Positions 1 through 9,737 of a DNA stretch of 64,000 nucleotides are shown piece by piece (the stretch's first letter is position 1; each line of letters opens with the position of its first letter). The stretch is from Symsagittifera roscoffensis (taxonomy: Eukaryota > Xenacoelomorpha > Acoela > Convolutidae). The stretch lies in the NCBI RefSeq assembly GCF_963678635.1, contig NC_087068.1, positions 30,010,318 through 30,074,317 on the forward strand, read 5' to 3'. The notes below the pieces were generated by a model. That model was not told where the DNA came from. It worked only from the letters and a program-made list of their open reading frames with translations, and did not search any database. Both the position numbers and the translations under genes were made by a program.

Positions 1-2
1 TA

Positions 3-299
3 GTGGACGAGACCACTGAATACTGCACAACCCCATTATTGTCGATGGACGCACACTTAGTCGTGGCAGGGTCATTTACTACAGAGCTTCGGATCCAACA
101 AATCCCAACTGACGATAGCGACATATCTTCGGTCATCGACATAGAAACGAGAAATGAGGCCGATTATTTCACAAAAATTTTAACGCAACCTGATCAAACT
201 CTGTACACCCACAAACCATTCATTTTTTTGGATCTTCTTTTGGTACTTAATTTAATTTGCTTTTTTTTGATACATCACAATTCTCTGATTTTTTTTTGA
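3..299 (+). CDS. Possible last exon of an upstream gene (5' end outside window)
   Basis: An open frame enters from the left edge and ends at TGA 297-299. The first ~70 codons have ordinary protein composition (acidic, few low-complexity runs), and the segment with residues MDAHLVVAGSFTTELRI resembles the last strands of a WD40 blade, but I cannot name a family. The last ~27 codons become hydrophobic and T-rich and may be read-through into intron or UTR rather than protein. The bases TAG at the very start could be a splice acceptor. No AATAAA was noticed in the next 900 bases. It is uncertain whether this is a terminal exon. Confidence 0.35.
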   Translation: MDETTEYCTTPLLSMDAHLVVAGSFTTELRIQQIPTDDSDISSVIDIETRNEADYFTKILTQPDQTLYTHKPFIFLDLLLVLNLICFFLIHHNSLIFF

Positions 300-1184
300 T
301 AGATCACCCGTTGGGTATAGTTGCAATTTTATTGAATTAGACATTACTTGATTAGTTACAACCAATGTTTTTTCTATTTTATTTATACATAACCCCAATT
401 TTGCATTCCTTTTTTTGACCTTGTAAATATCTGCATTGAATTGTATGTAGCCGTGTATATTTTGATCCTTATAAATGTGTATATCTCTTGTAAATTCCGT
501 GGTTTTAGTGTAAGTTCGTTCTTTTTGTTTGAAACTTTGATGCCCGTGGCATGAATGGAGAACGGAGTAAGTATGTGATTTGGTTACCTTTCATAGATCG
601 GATATACGTTTTTCCTGCAATGAGGAAAATCGCGATTTAAATTTTATTTATTTTTATTTGACCTTTTTTTTAGATATCAGTTATTTTTGTGTCTATTCGA
701 AGTCCATTAGACTTCACTCCTCTTTTTAATTCTCTTCAGAAAAAAACTGTTTTTTATTAATTCATTCAATTTTAGTCTTTTAATTTCAGTTAATTTAATT
801 TTTAATTTTAATTGAGTTAATATTAAGTATACCAGTGGTATTTGAATACTTTTCATTAATTTCTAATTTGGACTTTGAACATTTAGTGGTGCAATCAAAT
901 GAGAATCTAGCTTTGTAGTTATGTTGTTCAAAGACAATTTCCCCGTTGTATGCTTTTAGTAAAGAAATTATTCAAAACTATTTCAGGGTTGCATTAAACT
1001 TTATCAGATAAACAGTAAATTGTATCAACAGTTTACTGAGCGTTATCGCGCGCTTTTTGTGGCACAGTTTGTTTTGCCAGAGTAGCATATCAGTGAAACA
1101 CACTTCAAATTTGGTTCCTGCTTTTTTTATAAGAAAAAAGAAGTTTTATTTCAGAAGTTTTCACCTCTTCTACCTAAGTTATCA
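300..1184. other. Intergenic, AT-rich, nothing recognised
   Basis: T-rich sequence without a credible open frame, RNA gene or repeat that I can match elsewhere in the window. It may include the 3' UTR of the leftmost gene. Confidence 0.5.
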
Positions 1185-1700
1185 CAGCAGCGTGTCACGG
1201 AGCCGAAAACCTGGATAGCCAAAAAGTAAAGTCATTCCTTGATATTCGAAAAATAAATTTGTTACCGGATAGACGAAAAATGAATTCCCTCCCGGATAGC
1301 CGAAGAATTATTTCGCTCCCGGATAGCCAAAAAATTTTTTTCCAAAAAATTGGATTTGCTCCACGTCAAAACTTAACCGCCAAATGTTTTATTATTTTAT
1401 CAATTAAAAATAAAAGGCCGTTTCCCATTATTGCCCCACCAGAATTAAATTGTAGACACTCAGAAAAAAAAAATTATATTATGTGGTGGGGGATTTTTTC
1501 TAAAAAAACGGACACACCATCGACTTTTTTAATTGGATCGATTAAGCCTGAAGTATTCCGAAAAGGTGTCAAGATCTTACTTTCAACAAAACTTTCTGCG
1601 ACAGTGGTAAAAATTTTTAAGAAATGGCAAAAAGTCGATGTTCGAAACAAGTTTTCAGCGCCTGCTCCCAGCATCCTTCGCAAGGCTCATGATTTCTTTT
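1185..1700 (+). repeat. Family F repeat ('ggatagcc'), copy 1
   Basis: Starts with GTCACGGAGCCGAAAACC followed by four degenerate ~30-bp units built on CCCGGATAGCCGAAAAAT. The rest (CCACGTCAAAACTTAACCG, later ACACCATCGACTTTTTTAAT and CAGCGCCTGCTCCCAGC) matches 4970-5400 in the same order and orientation. The 179-codon open frame across it is repeat sequence, not a gene. Confidence 0.6.
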
Positions 1701-1954
1701 CCTCTTTTTTGGCTGTGTACAGGTTAGGCTATTTTTTTTGTTCTCGCATAGCCGAAAAAAAACTTTTGCTAATGATTAAACTTAAAAAAAATCATTAAAA
1801 AAATTTAATCATTCGAACGAAGTAGTCAAAATGTTGTGAAAAATTTTCCTTTATTGACAAATGTTGTTCTGTTATTTAAAACTTTCTTAAAAAATCAGTT
1901 TTCTTGCGCTATCGAGGAATGCTGCTTTGTGGCTACGCACCTTTTTCTCTAAGT

Positions 1955-3190
1955 TAGTATCAAAAAGATTTTCAACTAAGCGCTTTCGTTACAAGTTTTT
2001 CCTAAAACTTAAAAACTTGAATAAATGCCTTTTTTGCCATCGGTTTTTCTTTAAAAGCATTCAAATTAAAAACATTGAACATTCAATTTTCAAAAATGGA
2101 TTTTCACAAGAAAAAAAAGAATAAAAAATGATAATAGAAAAAAAATCGATCATTAAATTTTCGATTTGACTTAATTAGGTGTTCACCAAATTAAAATTGA
2201 CGAAAAGTTTCTCAAAGGGTTATTTTGTTCAAGCTTCAATACAAAACACAACTTAAAGAACGAAAACTTTTTTACTGTAGAAGAAAAGTCCAGTAATTTT
2301 AGCTAAAAATCTTGTTTTTTTTTCTATTCAGCTACCGTCAGCTACTCTTAATCACAGTCAAGGGCGAATTTGGGGTGGGGGGGCGTTTGGGGACGCTCCC
2401 CCCTCCTCAGGGATTCGACCCCCTGCCGACCCAAAGGGTCCCCCCTTTGATACTTTTTCAGAAATCCATTTTTGGCGGACCGACCCTAAAATTTTTTTAA
2501 TGGCGCCTTGGGCGCCAATATATACTAACTTTGAGGGGGAGCGCGCGCCAAAAAAACGCAATTTTTTGGTCAAATTTTTTCAAAAAGTGCCCAAAAACGG
2601 CTTTTTTGACTGTTTTTTCAAAAAAATTTTCAATCAATTTGGTCGACCTAAAAAAAAAAAAAGGTCGTCAAAATTTTGGAAATTTTTCGAAAATCCGCCC
2701 CCCCCCTCGAGAAAATCCTAGATCCGCCCCTGATCACAGTAAGTTTTTGTAAATTTACACCTCTAGCTACGCATTGTTGTGTTCACTTTTTAGACTGACA
2801 ACCTCTCAAAATTTATAGAGCTTTTTCCCTAATGTATCGAACTCTGGTTTCTCCTACTGACATAAGGAAGAATTAAAGAAAAGGCACTTCAACGAGCATT
2901 AAATGATGCAGCTACCAGTCAGTGGGTACCACTTTGGATCAATGCAGATGATGGGAGAAGTAACTGGTCACATTGAAATGAACTATCCCGATATTCCATT
3001 TTTAACTTCTGTCCCCAATCAGCCGACGTCATCCTTTTTCCTTGAAAAGAAATAGGAATGGTTAAAAACCCCATCACGTGTGTCAAGGTTGATGAGTTTC
3101 TAGATACTCTCACGCGAGCGAGTGAACAACCTAGAAAATCTTCTGCAGTGGTGTCAAGCAGAAATCTGCTGCTCAACAGCTCTTTGATAA
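1955..3190 (+). repeat. Left arm of a large inverted repeat (family E), decayed coding-like unit
   Basis: The reverse complement of this stretch reappears at about 5735-6790 with matching order of blocks (a TTTTTCCTAA..AAATGCCTTTTT block, a TTCAGCTACCGTCA block, a CACTTCAACGA block, a GTTGATGAGTTTCTAGATAC block). From about 2880 the sequence is coding-like: one frame reads QLPVSGYHFGSMQMMGEVTG, a later frame reads VDEFLDTLTRASEQPRKSSA. The frames do not join and stop codons intervene, so this is a fragment or pseudogene. I do not recognise the protein; it could be transposon or captured host sequence. The arm is split by the hAT element at 2359-2732. Confidence 0.6.
2359..2732 (+). mobile_element. 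hAT-type MITE, copy 1, with 8-bp target duplication
   Basis: The element runs from CAAGGGCGAATTTGG to CCTAGATCCGCCCCTG (imperfect inverted ends) and is flanked on both sides by ATCACAGT (2351-2358 and 2733-2740). An 8-bp duplication and CAGGGGCGGA-type ends are typical of hAT DNA transposons. It is 374 bp with no transposase, hence non-autonomous. The interior contains the block GGCGCCTTGGGCGCCAATAT shared with other copies. The related inverted arm at 6210-6217 keeps the unoccupied site (ACCACAGT on the opposite strand). Confidence 0.8.
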
Positions 3191-4225
3191 AAAAAATTTT
3201 GTCAATAATTGTCGTGTGATGTTTTTAAAATCTCCTCAGCTTGAAATGTTTTATTCAGATAACCTTTTAAATCTTGAGCTCATTTCAGAGAAATTGTTGC
3301 TCATTTGGCATTTGTATAAAAATTGAACACTTTTGAGCATCTCAAAAAATTGAATAACCTTGAGAAAAAACGATCTTTTTTGGATTTCCTTGAAAAATTG
3401 AAACTACTTTCATTTTTGTACAAAAAAGCGTTTCCGTACCTGATCAATTTTTGTATCCTGCTAACAGTTTGAATTTTTAAAAATTATTTAAGGTTCAGTT
3501 CAAAAGAAAACAGGTTGATTAAATCCTTGTTGTGTTTTTTTTTTCAAATAATCAGCATGATCTCTATGTACAAAACCATGGTTATCAATGTTACAGTTTA
3601 AAATTTTCAAAAAATTAATTTCATGCCTTGAAACAGGAATTTTCAATTTTCATTTGAATTATGCCGACTTAAAATTTTGGGTACATGCAGATTGCTGTTG
3701 AGGTTGTAGTCAAGCTGTTTGATTTTCTTACGCAAAAGTATTGTTTTCAGTAATATCATTCATCTCTGATGCCATGATTTGTTGTAGTTTATGACGAACA
3801 ATGCTATGAAGCCATTATTGAGTTAACCTTGAAATGATAGGTGTTTTTGCACAGTGTAGAGAAGTTCACCCAAGTTTTGAGTTTTGCACCCAATTGCAAA
3901 AAAAAAGATAAAATATGATACAATTAGTATTATATGGAACTGAAAGTTTGCCAAGGATCAAATTGAAATATGTACTGACACACAAAAACTTGCTGTCACT
4001 AAATGATTCTCGTAAAAATTTTAAAAAATGATTAAGAAAGAATTTTTTTACAATTTGAATCAAAGCTTGAAAAAGCTTGACACATAACGGCTGCGTTTTA
4101 AAAAAATTCAAAGGTTTTTTTTTGCTCAAGATTTTGAAAAAATAGAGGAGAATAACGCATGCCAATATCCATAACTATAAATTATTTTGAATCAAAGTCT
4201 GGATTCAACTTTCGATTACACGAAA
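3191..4225. other. Intergenic, nothing recognised
   Basis: AT-rich sequence separating the left arm of the inverted repeat from the Cys-loop-like exon. The open frame at 3866-4165 (minus) is rich in F, L, K and N with no domain signal, and I do not accept it as coding. Confidence 0.45.
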
Positions 4226-4444
4226 TTACGCTGTTTCGATTTGGTTGTCAATCCATGATAAGTTCAAGTTCACATGAGTTGGATAAGAAATGACTTTACC
4301 CGACAGGTCAACTGAAGCGAATATCATTGACGCAATCACTATTTCAGGTGCACCTGCAAAAATAAGTTGAAATCTTTTTTCATAATTTGCTAATAAGTTG
4401 TCAAGATCAACAGAATAGTCGGCATTGAAACTAATTTTTGGCAC
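4226..4444 (-). pseudogene. Cys-loop receptor-like exon or gene fragment
   Basis: Minus-strand frame with residues LDNLLANYEKRF, then GAPEIVIASMIFASVDL, then YPTHVNLNLSWIDN. This follows the start of the extracellular domain of pentameric Cys-loop channels (L..Y..R, then G.P..V, S.....S+D, Y....+L...W.D), where the W-x-D is highly conserved. An acceptor-like TTTTTGCAG precedes the GAPE segment, and GTAATT after GAAACAGC could be a donor, so two exons or one are possible. I found no neighbouring exons for the beta-sheet core, Cys loop or four membrane helices on this strand, so a stranded fragment is more likely than a working gene here. Similarity is judged by eye. Confidence 0.45.
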
Positions 4445-4559
4445 TCAGACAAGAACTAATGACTATAAACGACACTTCAGCTTTTTTATTAGTTTTGAAT
4501 TTCATGTCAGCGATATAGAAAATATCTGTGCACATGTAGAATATATCTGTCGCAAGGTA

Positions 4560-4900
4560 TAAAAATTAGTTACAGCGCTTCGGGATAGCTAAGTTTCGAC
4601 GATCTAATCAAAAAGGTCAATTGAATTTTCAATGTTTCGAAGCAATCTTATCCCAGTCATTTTTTTTCTATAATGAGGGTCTATAAAATCGTCGAGATGG
4701 GAGGCGAGGGGCTATAGTATGTTCTATATGAACATAATTCGAATTTTCAACAATTAGTTATTTGACGTGGATCAAAACTATTATTTTGGCTATCGAAAAC
4801 AAAAAACATTTTCGGCTATCCGGGAACGAGTATATGTTTTGGCTCTTCGGGATCAAATGTATTTTTCAGCTATCCGGGGTTTGCTTTCACGCCTCTATAC
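4560..4900 (-). repeat. Family F repeat, copy 2 (inverted)
   Basis: Its reverse complement reads CCCGGATAGCCGAAAATG units, then GATCCACGTCAAATAACTAA and a CCTCGCCTC..TTTTATAGACCCTCA block, matching 4970-5190 on the other strand. With the next copy it forms a head-to-head pair. Confidence 0.6.
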
Positions 4901-4969
4901 TAACCTACTTACAGTCCAAATCATCAAATTAAAATCAAGCTTTATAAAGCTTACAACAATTACAAGTGG

Positions 4970-5400
4970 GCGAGTTACTGAGCCGAATACCCAGATAGCC
5001 GAAAAACAGTTCGATCCTAAAAAGCCAAAACTCAATGTCGTTCCCGATAAAGTTTTCTTTTGTTCCTGGATAACCAAAATTTTTTGTTCCAATAGTCAAA
5101 AACTTCATTTAGATCCACGCCAAAAATTAATCGCTGAAAATTTTGTATGCACCTCGCCTCGCATTCCGAGTATTTTATAGACCCTCAGGATAGAAAAATT
5201 GCATGATCGGAAAAAAATGTGCTTTTAAGTATTGACAATTCCATCGACTTTTTGTAATGGATTGGCTAAACGTAGCCCCTGACACGGTGTAAGGATCTTA
5301 TTTTTGACAAAATTTTAAGACGGAGACAATTATTTGAAAAAGTTTTGAACACTTTTTGGCGCCTGTTCCCGCCTTCATCTCAAGACCTTCTTACAAATAA
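4970..5400 (+). repeat. Family F repeat, copy 3
   Basis: Begins GTTACTGAGCCGAATACCC with GATAGCC units, and continues through CCACGCCAAAAATTAATCG, TTTTATAGACCCTCA, CCATCGACTTTTTGTAATGG and GCGCCTGTTCCCGCC. The order matches copy 1. Confidence 0.6.
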
Positions 5401-5734
5401 GCTTTTATTTGGTTTTTTACTGGGTGGTTTTTTACTGGGGGTTTTTTACTTGTGTTGAACAATTTCCAAAAATTAGTTTAATGTTTTCAACCAATTGCTC
5501 TAGATTATTCAGTTTTTTGATGAAATGCAAAACACTGTTATGTTTTTTTTTACAAATTAAAATTTTTGCCATTTTGTTTAAATTTGCGAAATGAGCGCCA
5601 CTTTTTCTAAAATTAGTGCGAAATTTAGATTTCTGTCTGAGCAAAATAATTTTAGTTTCGGCCATTTAAAAATAAATCACCCGAATTTTTTTTTCAAAAG
5701 TTTCAATCGCAGATTTGTCGAGCAGAATAAGGTT
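5401..5734. other. Intergenic, nothing recognised
   Basis: Contains a short tandem GGTTTTTTACTGG at 5411-5448 and AT-rich sequence. No feature identified. Confidence 0.4.
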
Positions 5735-6790
5735 TCTAGACACCACTGCAGAGGATTCTTTAGGTTGTTCCTTCACTCGCGTGACAGTATCTAGAAACTC
5801 ATCAACCTTCTCAGACGTGATGGATTTTATAACCAATCCCATTTCATCTCAAAAAAATAGGGTGGCGTCGGCTGGTTGGGCATAACTGTTTGGAAATGGA
5901 ATATCGGGATAGTTCATTCCAACATGGCCAGTTACTTCTCCCATCATCTGCATTGACGCAAAGTGCTTCCCAGTGATTGGTAGTTGCATCATTTAATTTT
6001 CGTTGAAGTGCTTCTTCTTTGTTCTGTCCTTATGCCAAGACATGGTTTAGGAGGTCTATCCGACTGAGTAGAAAAAGACCGGAGTTTTTTTCTCGCACTT
6101 GGTTTCTGATACACTTGGGAAAAAAATCCACAATTTTTAATAATTTATTTAACGACTTAGATAAGGAACACAATATTGCCTAGCTAGACATGTTAAGTAG
6201 CATAAATTTACTGTGGTTAGTAGTAGTTGACGGTAGCTGAACAGAAAGAAAGGACTTTTTAGCTCAGATTTAGTAGTAACTACCAGTCAAATTTACAGAT
6301 TTACCAATCAGAGTGGATCTTTCCAAAAAAGTGTAGGCTCATAGCCAGTCAAATTTAATTTTCTCATCAAATAAAGTTTCAATGTCAACCTTTTCTTTCA
6401 GAAGAACCTTTAGTTCTGAGAAGTTACTCCATCTTTCATGTGTAAATCATAGTATCTTTTCTTTTACAGTAAAAAGTCTTTTGCTCCTGAAGCTGTTTTT
6501 GGTACAAAAACTATACACAAATACCCCTGCAGGAAATCTTAAGTCACTTTCCTACAAGTGATAACATGATTAGGTCAAATAAAAAAAACTTGACCTTCAT
6601 TTTTTTCTAGACTAATCATGTTAATTTTTTCTTCTAAATGTTCACTTTTTTGAATTGAATGTTAAAATTTTCTGTTTATTCTAATCAATCGAAAATTGTT
6701 TTGAATTTATTTTAAGAGAAACGGATTATTAAAAAGGCATTTATTCAATTTTTTAATTATTAGGAAAAACTTTGATACTATTTTTTGTAC
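5735..6790 (-). repeat. Right arm of the large inverted repeat (family E)
   Basis: Minus-strand copy of the unit at 1955-3190, without the hAT insertion. Read on the minus strand it gives QLPITGKHFASMQMMGEVTG and VDEFLDTVTRVKEQPKESSA, close to the other arm but with differing residues, including several synonymous differences. An extra stretch at about 6340-6450 reads KVLLKEKVDIETLFDEKIKF before a stop, absent from the left arm. The product is unknown. Confidence 0.6.
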
Positions 6791-7407
6791 GTTATTTCCA
6801 AATTTATCAGAAAAAATTTTGAATTTTTTAAGTCTTTGTTAGAGTGATTGAAAAACCATTGTTGTTGGGATATTTTGATGAAATAAGGTTTTGTGTAGGG
6901 ATATATAATAAATTTAACCTTTCATTGAAAAAAATTTTTTTTTGAGATATTTTCAGAAAGTTTTATTTCTTCCTTTGTAGTATGTAAGACAGCAATAATC
7001 TTCATTTTTATGCCCAATTTTTCGCTAAAACTTATTAAAACAGATCTGTTCCATAAACATGTATTGGTACAACTTTACTTTGTTTAATGCAAACGTCAAA
7101 TTAACTATGAAAAAATCAAAATCATCTTCTTTTTCATCAAAGTGGAAGTCATTTGGAAACTTGCTTAGAAATTTAAGTCTGGTGTATTAGGTTTTAAATA
7201 GGAAAAATAATTTGGATTTTTTCATTTTCGAGAACGTTTCCTATGTTGTTTCATCTCGGGAATTTTTTGTTTTGACACCGCGATTTAGAACTGCATTTTC
7301 TGACATCTGAAAGTTTGACTTAGTGACAAAAGCAATCGTAATAGTGTAATCAAAACCGAAATCATAAAATATGCGGACTATTTTGCGTAGAGATAACGGT
7401 GCATACC
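6791..7407. other. Intergenic, nothing recognised
   Basis: AT-rich, no gene or repeat assigned. Confidence 0.4.
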
Positions 7408-7950
7408 CATTACGGGGCCGAACTGTGCATTTGTTCGAATTTCTAAAAACAAGCAAAAAAAAGAATTGTTGCGGATTTCGCAACCTTGCTTTTTTCTTTG
7501 ATCTTTGCTGTTTTGAATTCCACGGACAAACAGCTAAAACACTGTATTGCTCAAAATTTCGCCAAAAAAGGCAACTTTGCGGAACCCGCAACAAAATTCG
7601 TAAAACTTGCAACAAAATTTGCGGAATCCGGAACAGTTTGTGAAACCATAAACAAATCATAATAGATATGTTTAGTAAACTCAAGTTGTCATGGAATCCA
7701 CAACTGTATGTGAAATCCGCAAACTGTGAGCGGAGTCCGCAAACTGTGAGAGGAATCCGCATAAATTTGCGGAACCCACTTGCATTTGCGGAATCCACTT
7801 ACATTTGCGGAATGCGGAACAACTATATTCGCTCGTTGCGGATTCTGCAACAAAATGAATATGACTACAAAGCTTACGTTACAATTATTTGTACGCGGAA
7901 ATTCTACAAATTTTTGTTTGTGTAATCCACTTATATTTTGAAACATGTTT
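7408..7950 (-). mobile_element. Family B MITE with internal tandem repeats, copy 1
   Basis: Starts CATTACGGGGCCGAACTGTG, the reverse complement of the right end of the copy at 39572-40230, and ends near AAACATGTTTAAATACTTG, matching that copy's left subterminal block. From ~7690 to 7850 it contains ~20-bp tandem units of the type TTTGCGGAATCCGC. The 185-codon minus-strand frame and 90-codon plus-strand frame over it are repeat shadows. Confidence 0.6.
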
Positions 7951-7965
7951 AAATACTTGTCAACG

Positions 7966-8160
7966 CGATTTTAAAAAAGCGCCTAAAAAGGCTATTTTGG
8001 CCTGATTTTTAAAATTTTGCTTGCTGGCCAAAACAGGGTCTTTTTAGTGCTTTTGGGCAGCTCGAAAAATCAATTTGTTTGGCCTAAAAAAGGGTCGACA
8101 AAAGTTTAGATTTTTTTTTGAAAATTCGCCCCCCTCGAGAAAATCCTAGATCCGCCCCTG
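7966..8160 (+). mobile_element. hAT-type MITE, copy 3 (right end only)
   Basis: Ends GAAAATCCTAGATCCGCCCCTG at 8160 after a TTTTTTGAAAATTCGCC block shared with copies 1 and 2. The left half is missing. Confidence 0.65.
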
Positions 8161-9509
8161 ATTGAAATGAATTATATTTCTTAGGAGACGTTTGAAAAAT
8201 GGTGAAAATAATCGATTATTTCTGCTTAAGGTTGTTTTTTTTTGCAGTGAAAAATTATATCATTATAATCGATTTTGATTCAATTTATAATCGGTTGTTT
8301 TTGAATTTCAAAGAGACAGACTATAAAAATGCAATATAATTGATAATAATCGACGAAACCCCAGTGAAAGTGTACTTATAAATCTGAAGGTCCAATATCC
8401 TAGTTATCTAATTCCACTGCCTTGAACTCAAGGTGATTTTGCTCAAATAATTATTACACGATGCAGCTCAGTCTCTATGATTTAGTGCTATTAACAAGTT
8501 ATGTTTTTCTAGAAACCTTTTTAGTTGGTGAGTGACCTCACTTTCATTTTAGGCCTTTTACTCTAGGCTTATGGATAGCCAGGTGGTTTTTCAGGTTCTT
8601 TTCCTAATAATTGCAGATCTCTGTATGTTAAATTGCAGATACTCACAGAGATCTGCAGCTTAACGTTGTCATTTTGCAGTTTTTTCTTTGATTTTTTTGT
8701 ATGATCACTCGTAGGTTCTACTTATAGCTTTTGTTTTAAAAGGAATGTGTTAATTTCATTCCAGCAGTTCATTTCATTTTGCGACTTCGGACATTTCATT
8801 TAAATGCTCATTTCTGTTTTGGCAGGAAATACTAGTATCTTTTATCTTTAGGTTTCTTGGTTTTCAACCCTACGCGTTCAAGCAACAAAAAACGGATTTT
8901 GCTCATGAAGAAATTTGAAAGCTTTTTGTTTGAAGACTAATTGTGCTTTAAATTATATGTTTACCACAAATGCCATGTTTCAAGACAATTGGGCATTTTC
9001 AAAAATCACAGGTATGGTAAAAAAGCTGGTTTCATTTTCAGTACTCTCTTACCCATCGATTTTTGCGTAGAGCATTCTGCATGGTATAAGACCTTGAGAT
9101 TGGTGATAATTTGATCAACTTTATTTTAACTTTTTTTAAAAACTTTATTTTCACTTTTTTGTTCGTATCATTTGTTTATCATATGGACTAGGTGCCCTTA
9201 TCATTAACGCTAAATCTTCTATCCATTCCATGAAACACATGTCAGAGTGTTTTGATGTGACAGATGCTCAAAAAACAAAAAGAAGCAGAGAATAGGCGCG
9301 AAGGATTCAAAATCAACGAGGCATTTTATAGCCCACTATCAAGTTAATTGTTATTTCTACAATTACTGATTTTTATGACATTATTAGTTGGAATAAACCA
9401 ACCAAGTAACGCTCTTTAATTCTTTTTAAAAAACGTTTCGGAATTTCAGCACAATTTGAAGTGAATTGTACCATACCTTTTTGTACAATTCCAACCATGT
9501 GAATAAACA
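8161..9509. other. Region upstream of the dynein gene
   Basis: Holds a few TTATAATCGA-type units (8200-8360), related to the element at 14331-15309, and otherwise no recognisable feature. The promoter and any non-coding 5' exon of the dynein gene should lie here, but I cannot point to a start site. Confidence 0.4.
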
Positions 9510-9737
9510 ATGGATAGATCTCAAGACAAATTTACGAACACCCACGACTTAAACTCCGAGTCGCTTCAGGGAAACACGACTACAATATCCACGAGAAAGT
9601 CATTGGGGGTAAATTTTACAGAGGCGAGTGAGGGAAGGAAATTCAATTTTGAGAATTACAATAGGAGATACCGGGGATCGAACTCGGGAGCTCAGAGTCA
9701 AACGGATTTCAGTCATGAAAACACTATGTATCACTTG
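9510..9737 (+). CDS. Dynein exon 1 (start)
   Basis: Residues 1-76, hydrophilic, rich in S, N, T and R, as expected for the poorly conserved N-terminus. Donor GTGAGT, phase 0. The frame is closed upstream by TAA at 9504-9506. Assignment to this gene rests on position and on phase agreement with exon 2. Confidence 0.65.

Noticed and set aside
1259-1798. 179-codon plus-strand open frame
   Set aside because: It runs through tandem GATAGCC repeat units shared with 4970-5400; low-complexity K/F/S content and no domain.
7241-7798. 185-codon minus-strand open frame
   Set aside because: It lies over the family B MITE, and its repeated FRKFMRIPLTVCG-like motif is the translated tandem repeat.
8320-8335. 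TATAAAAA as dynein promoter TATA box
   Set aside because: More than 1 kb from the start codon in AT-rich DNA where such words are frequent; no supporting start-site evidence.
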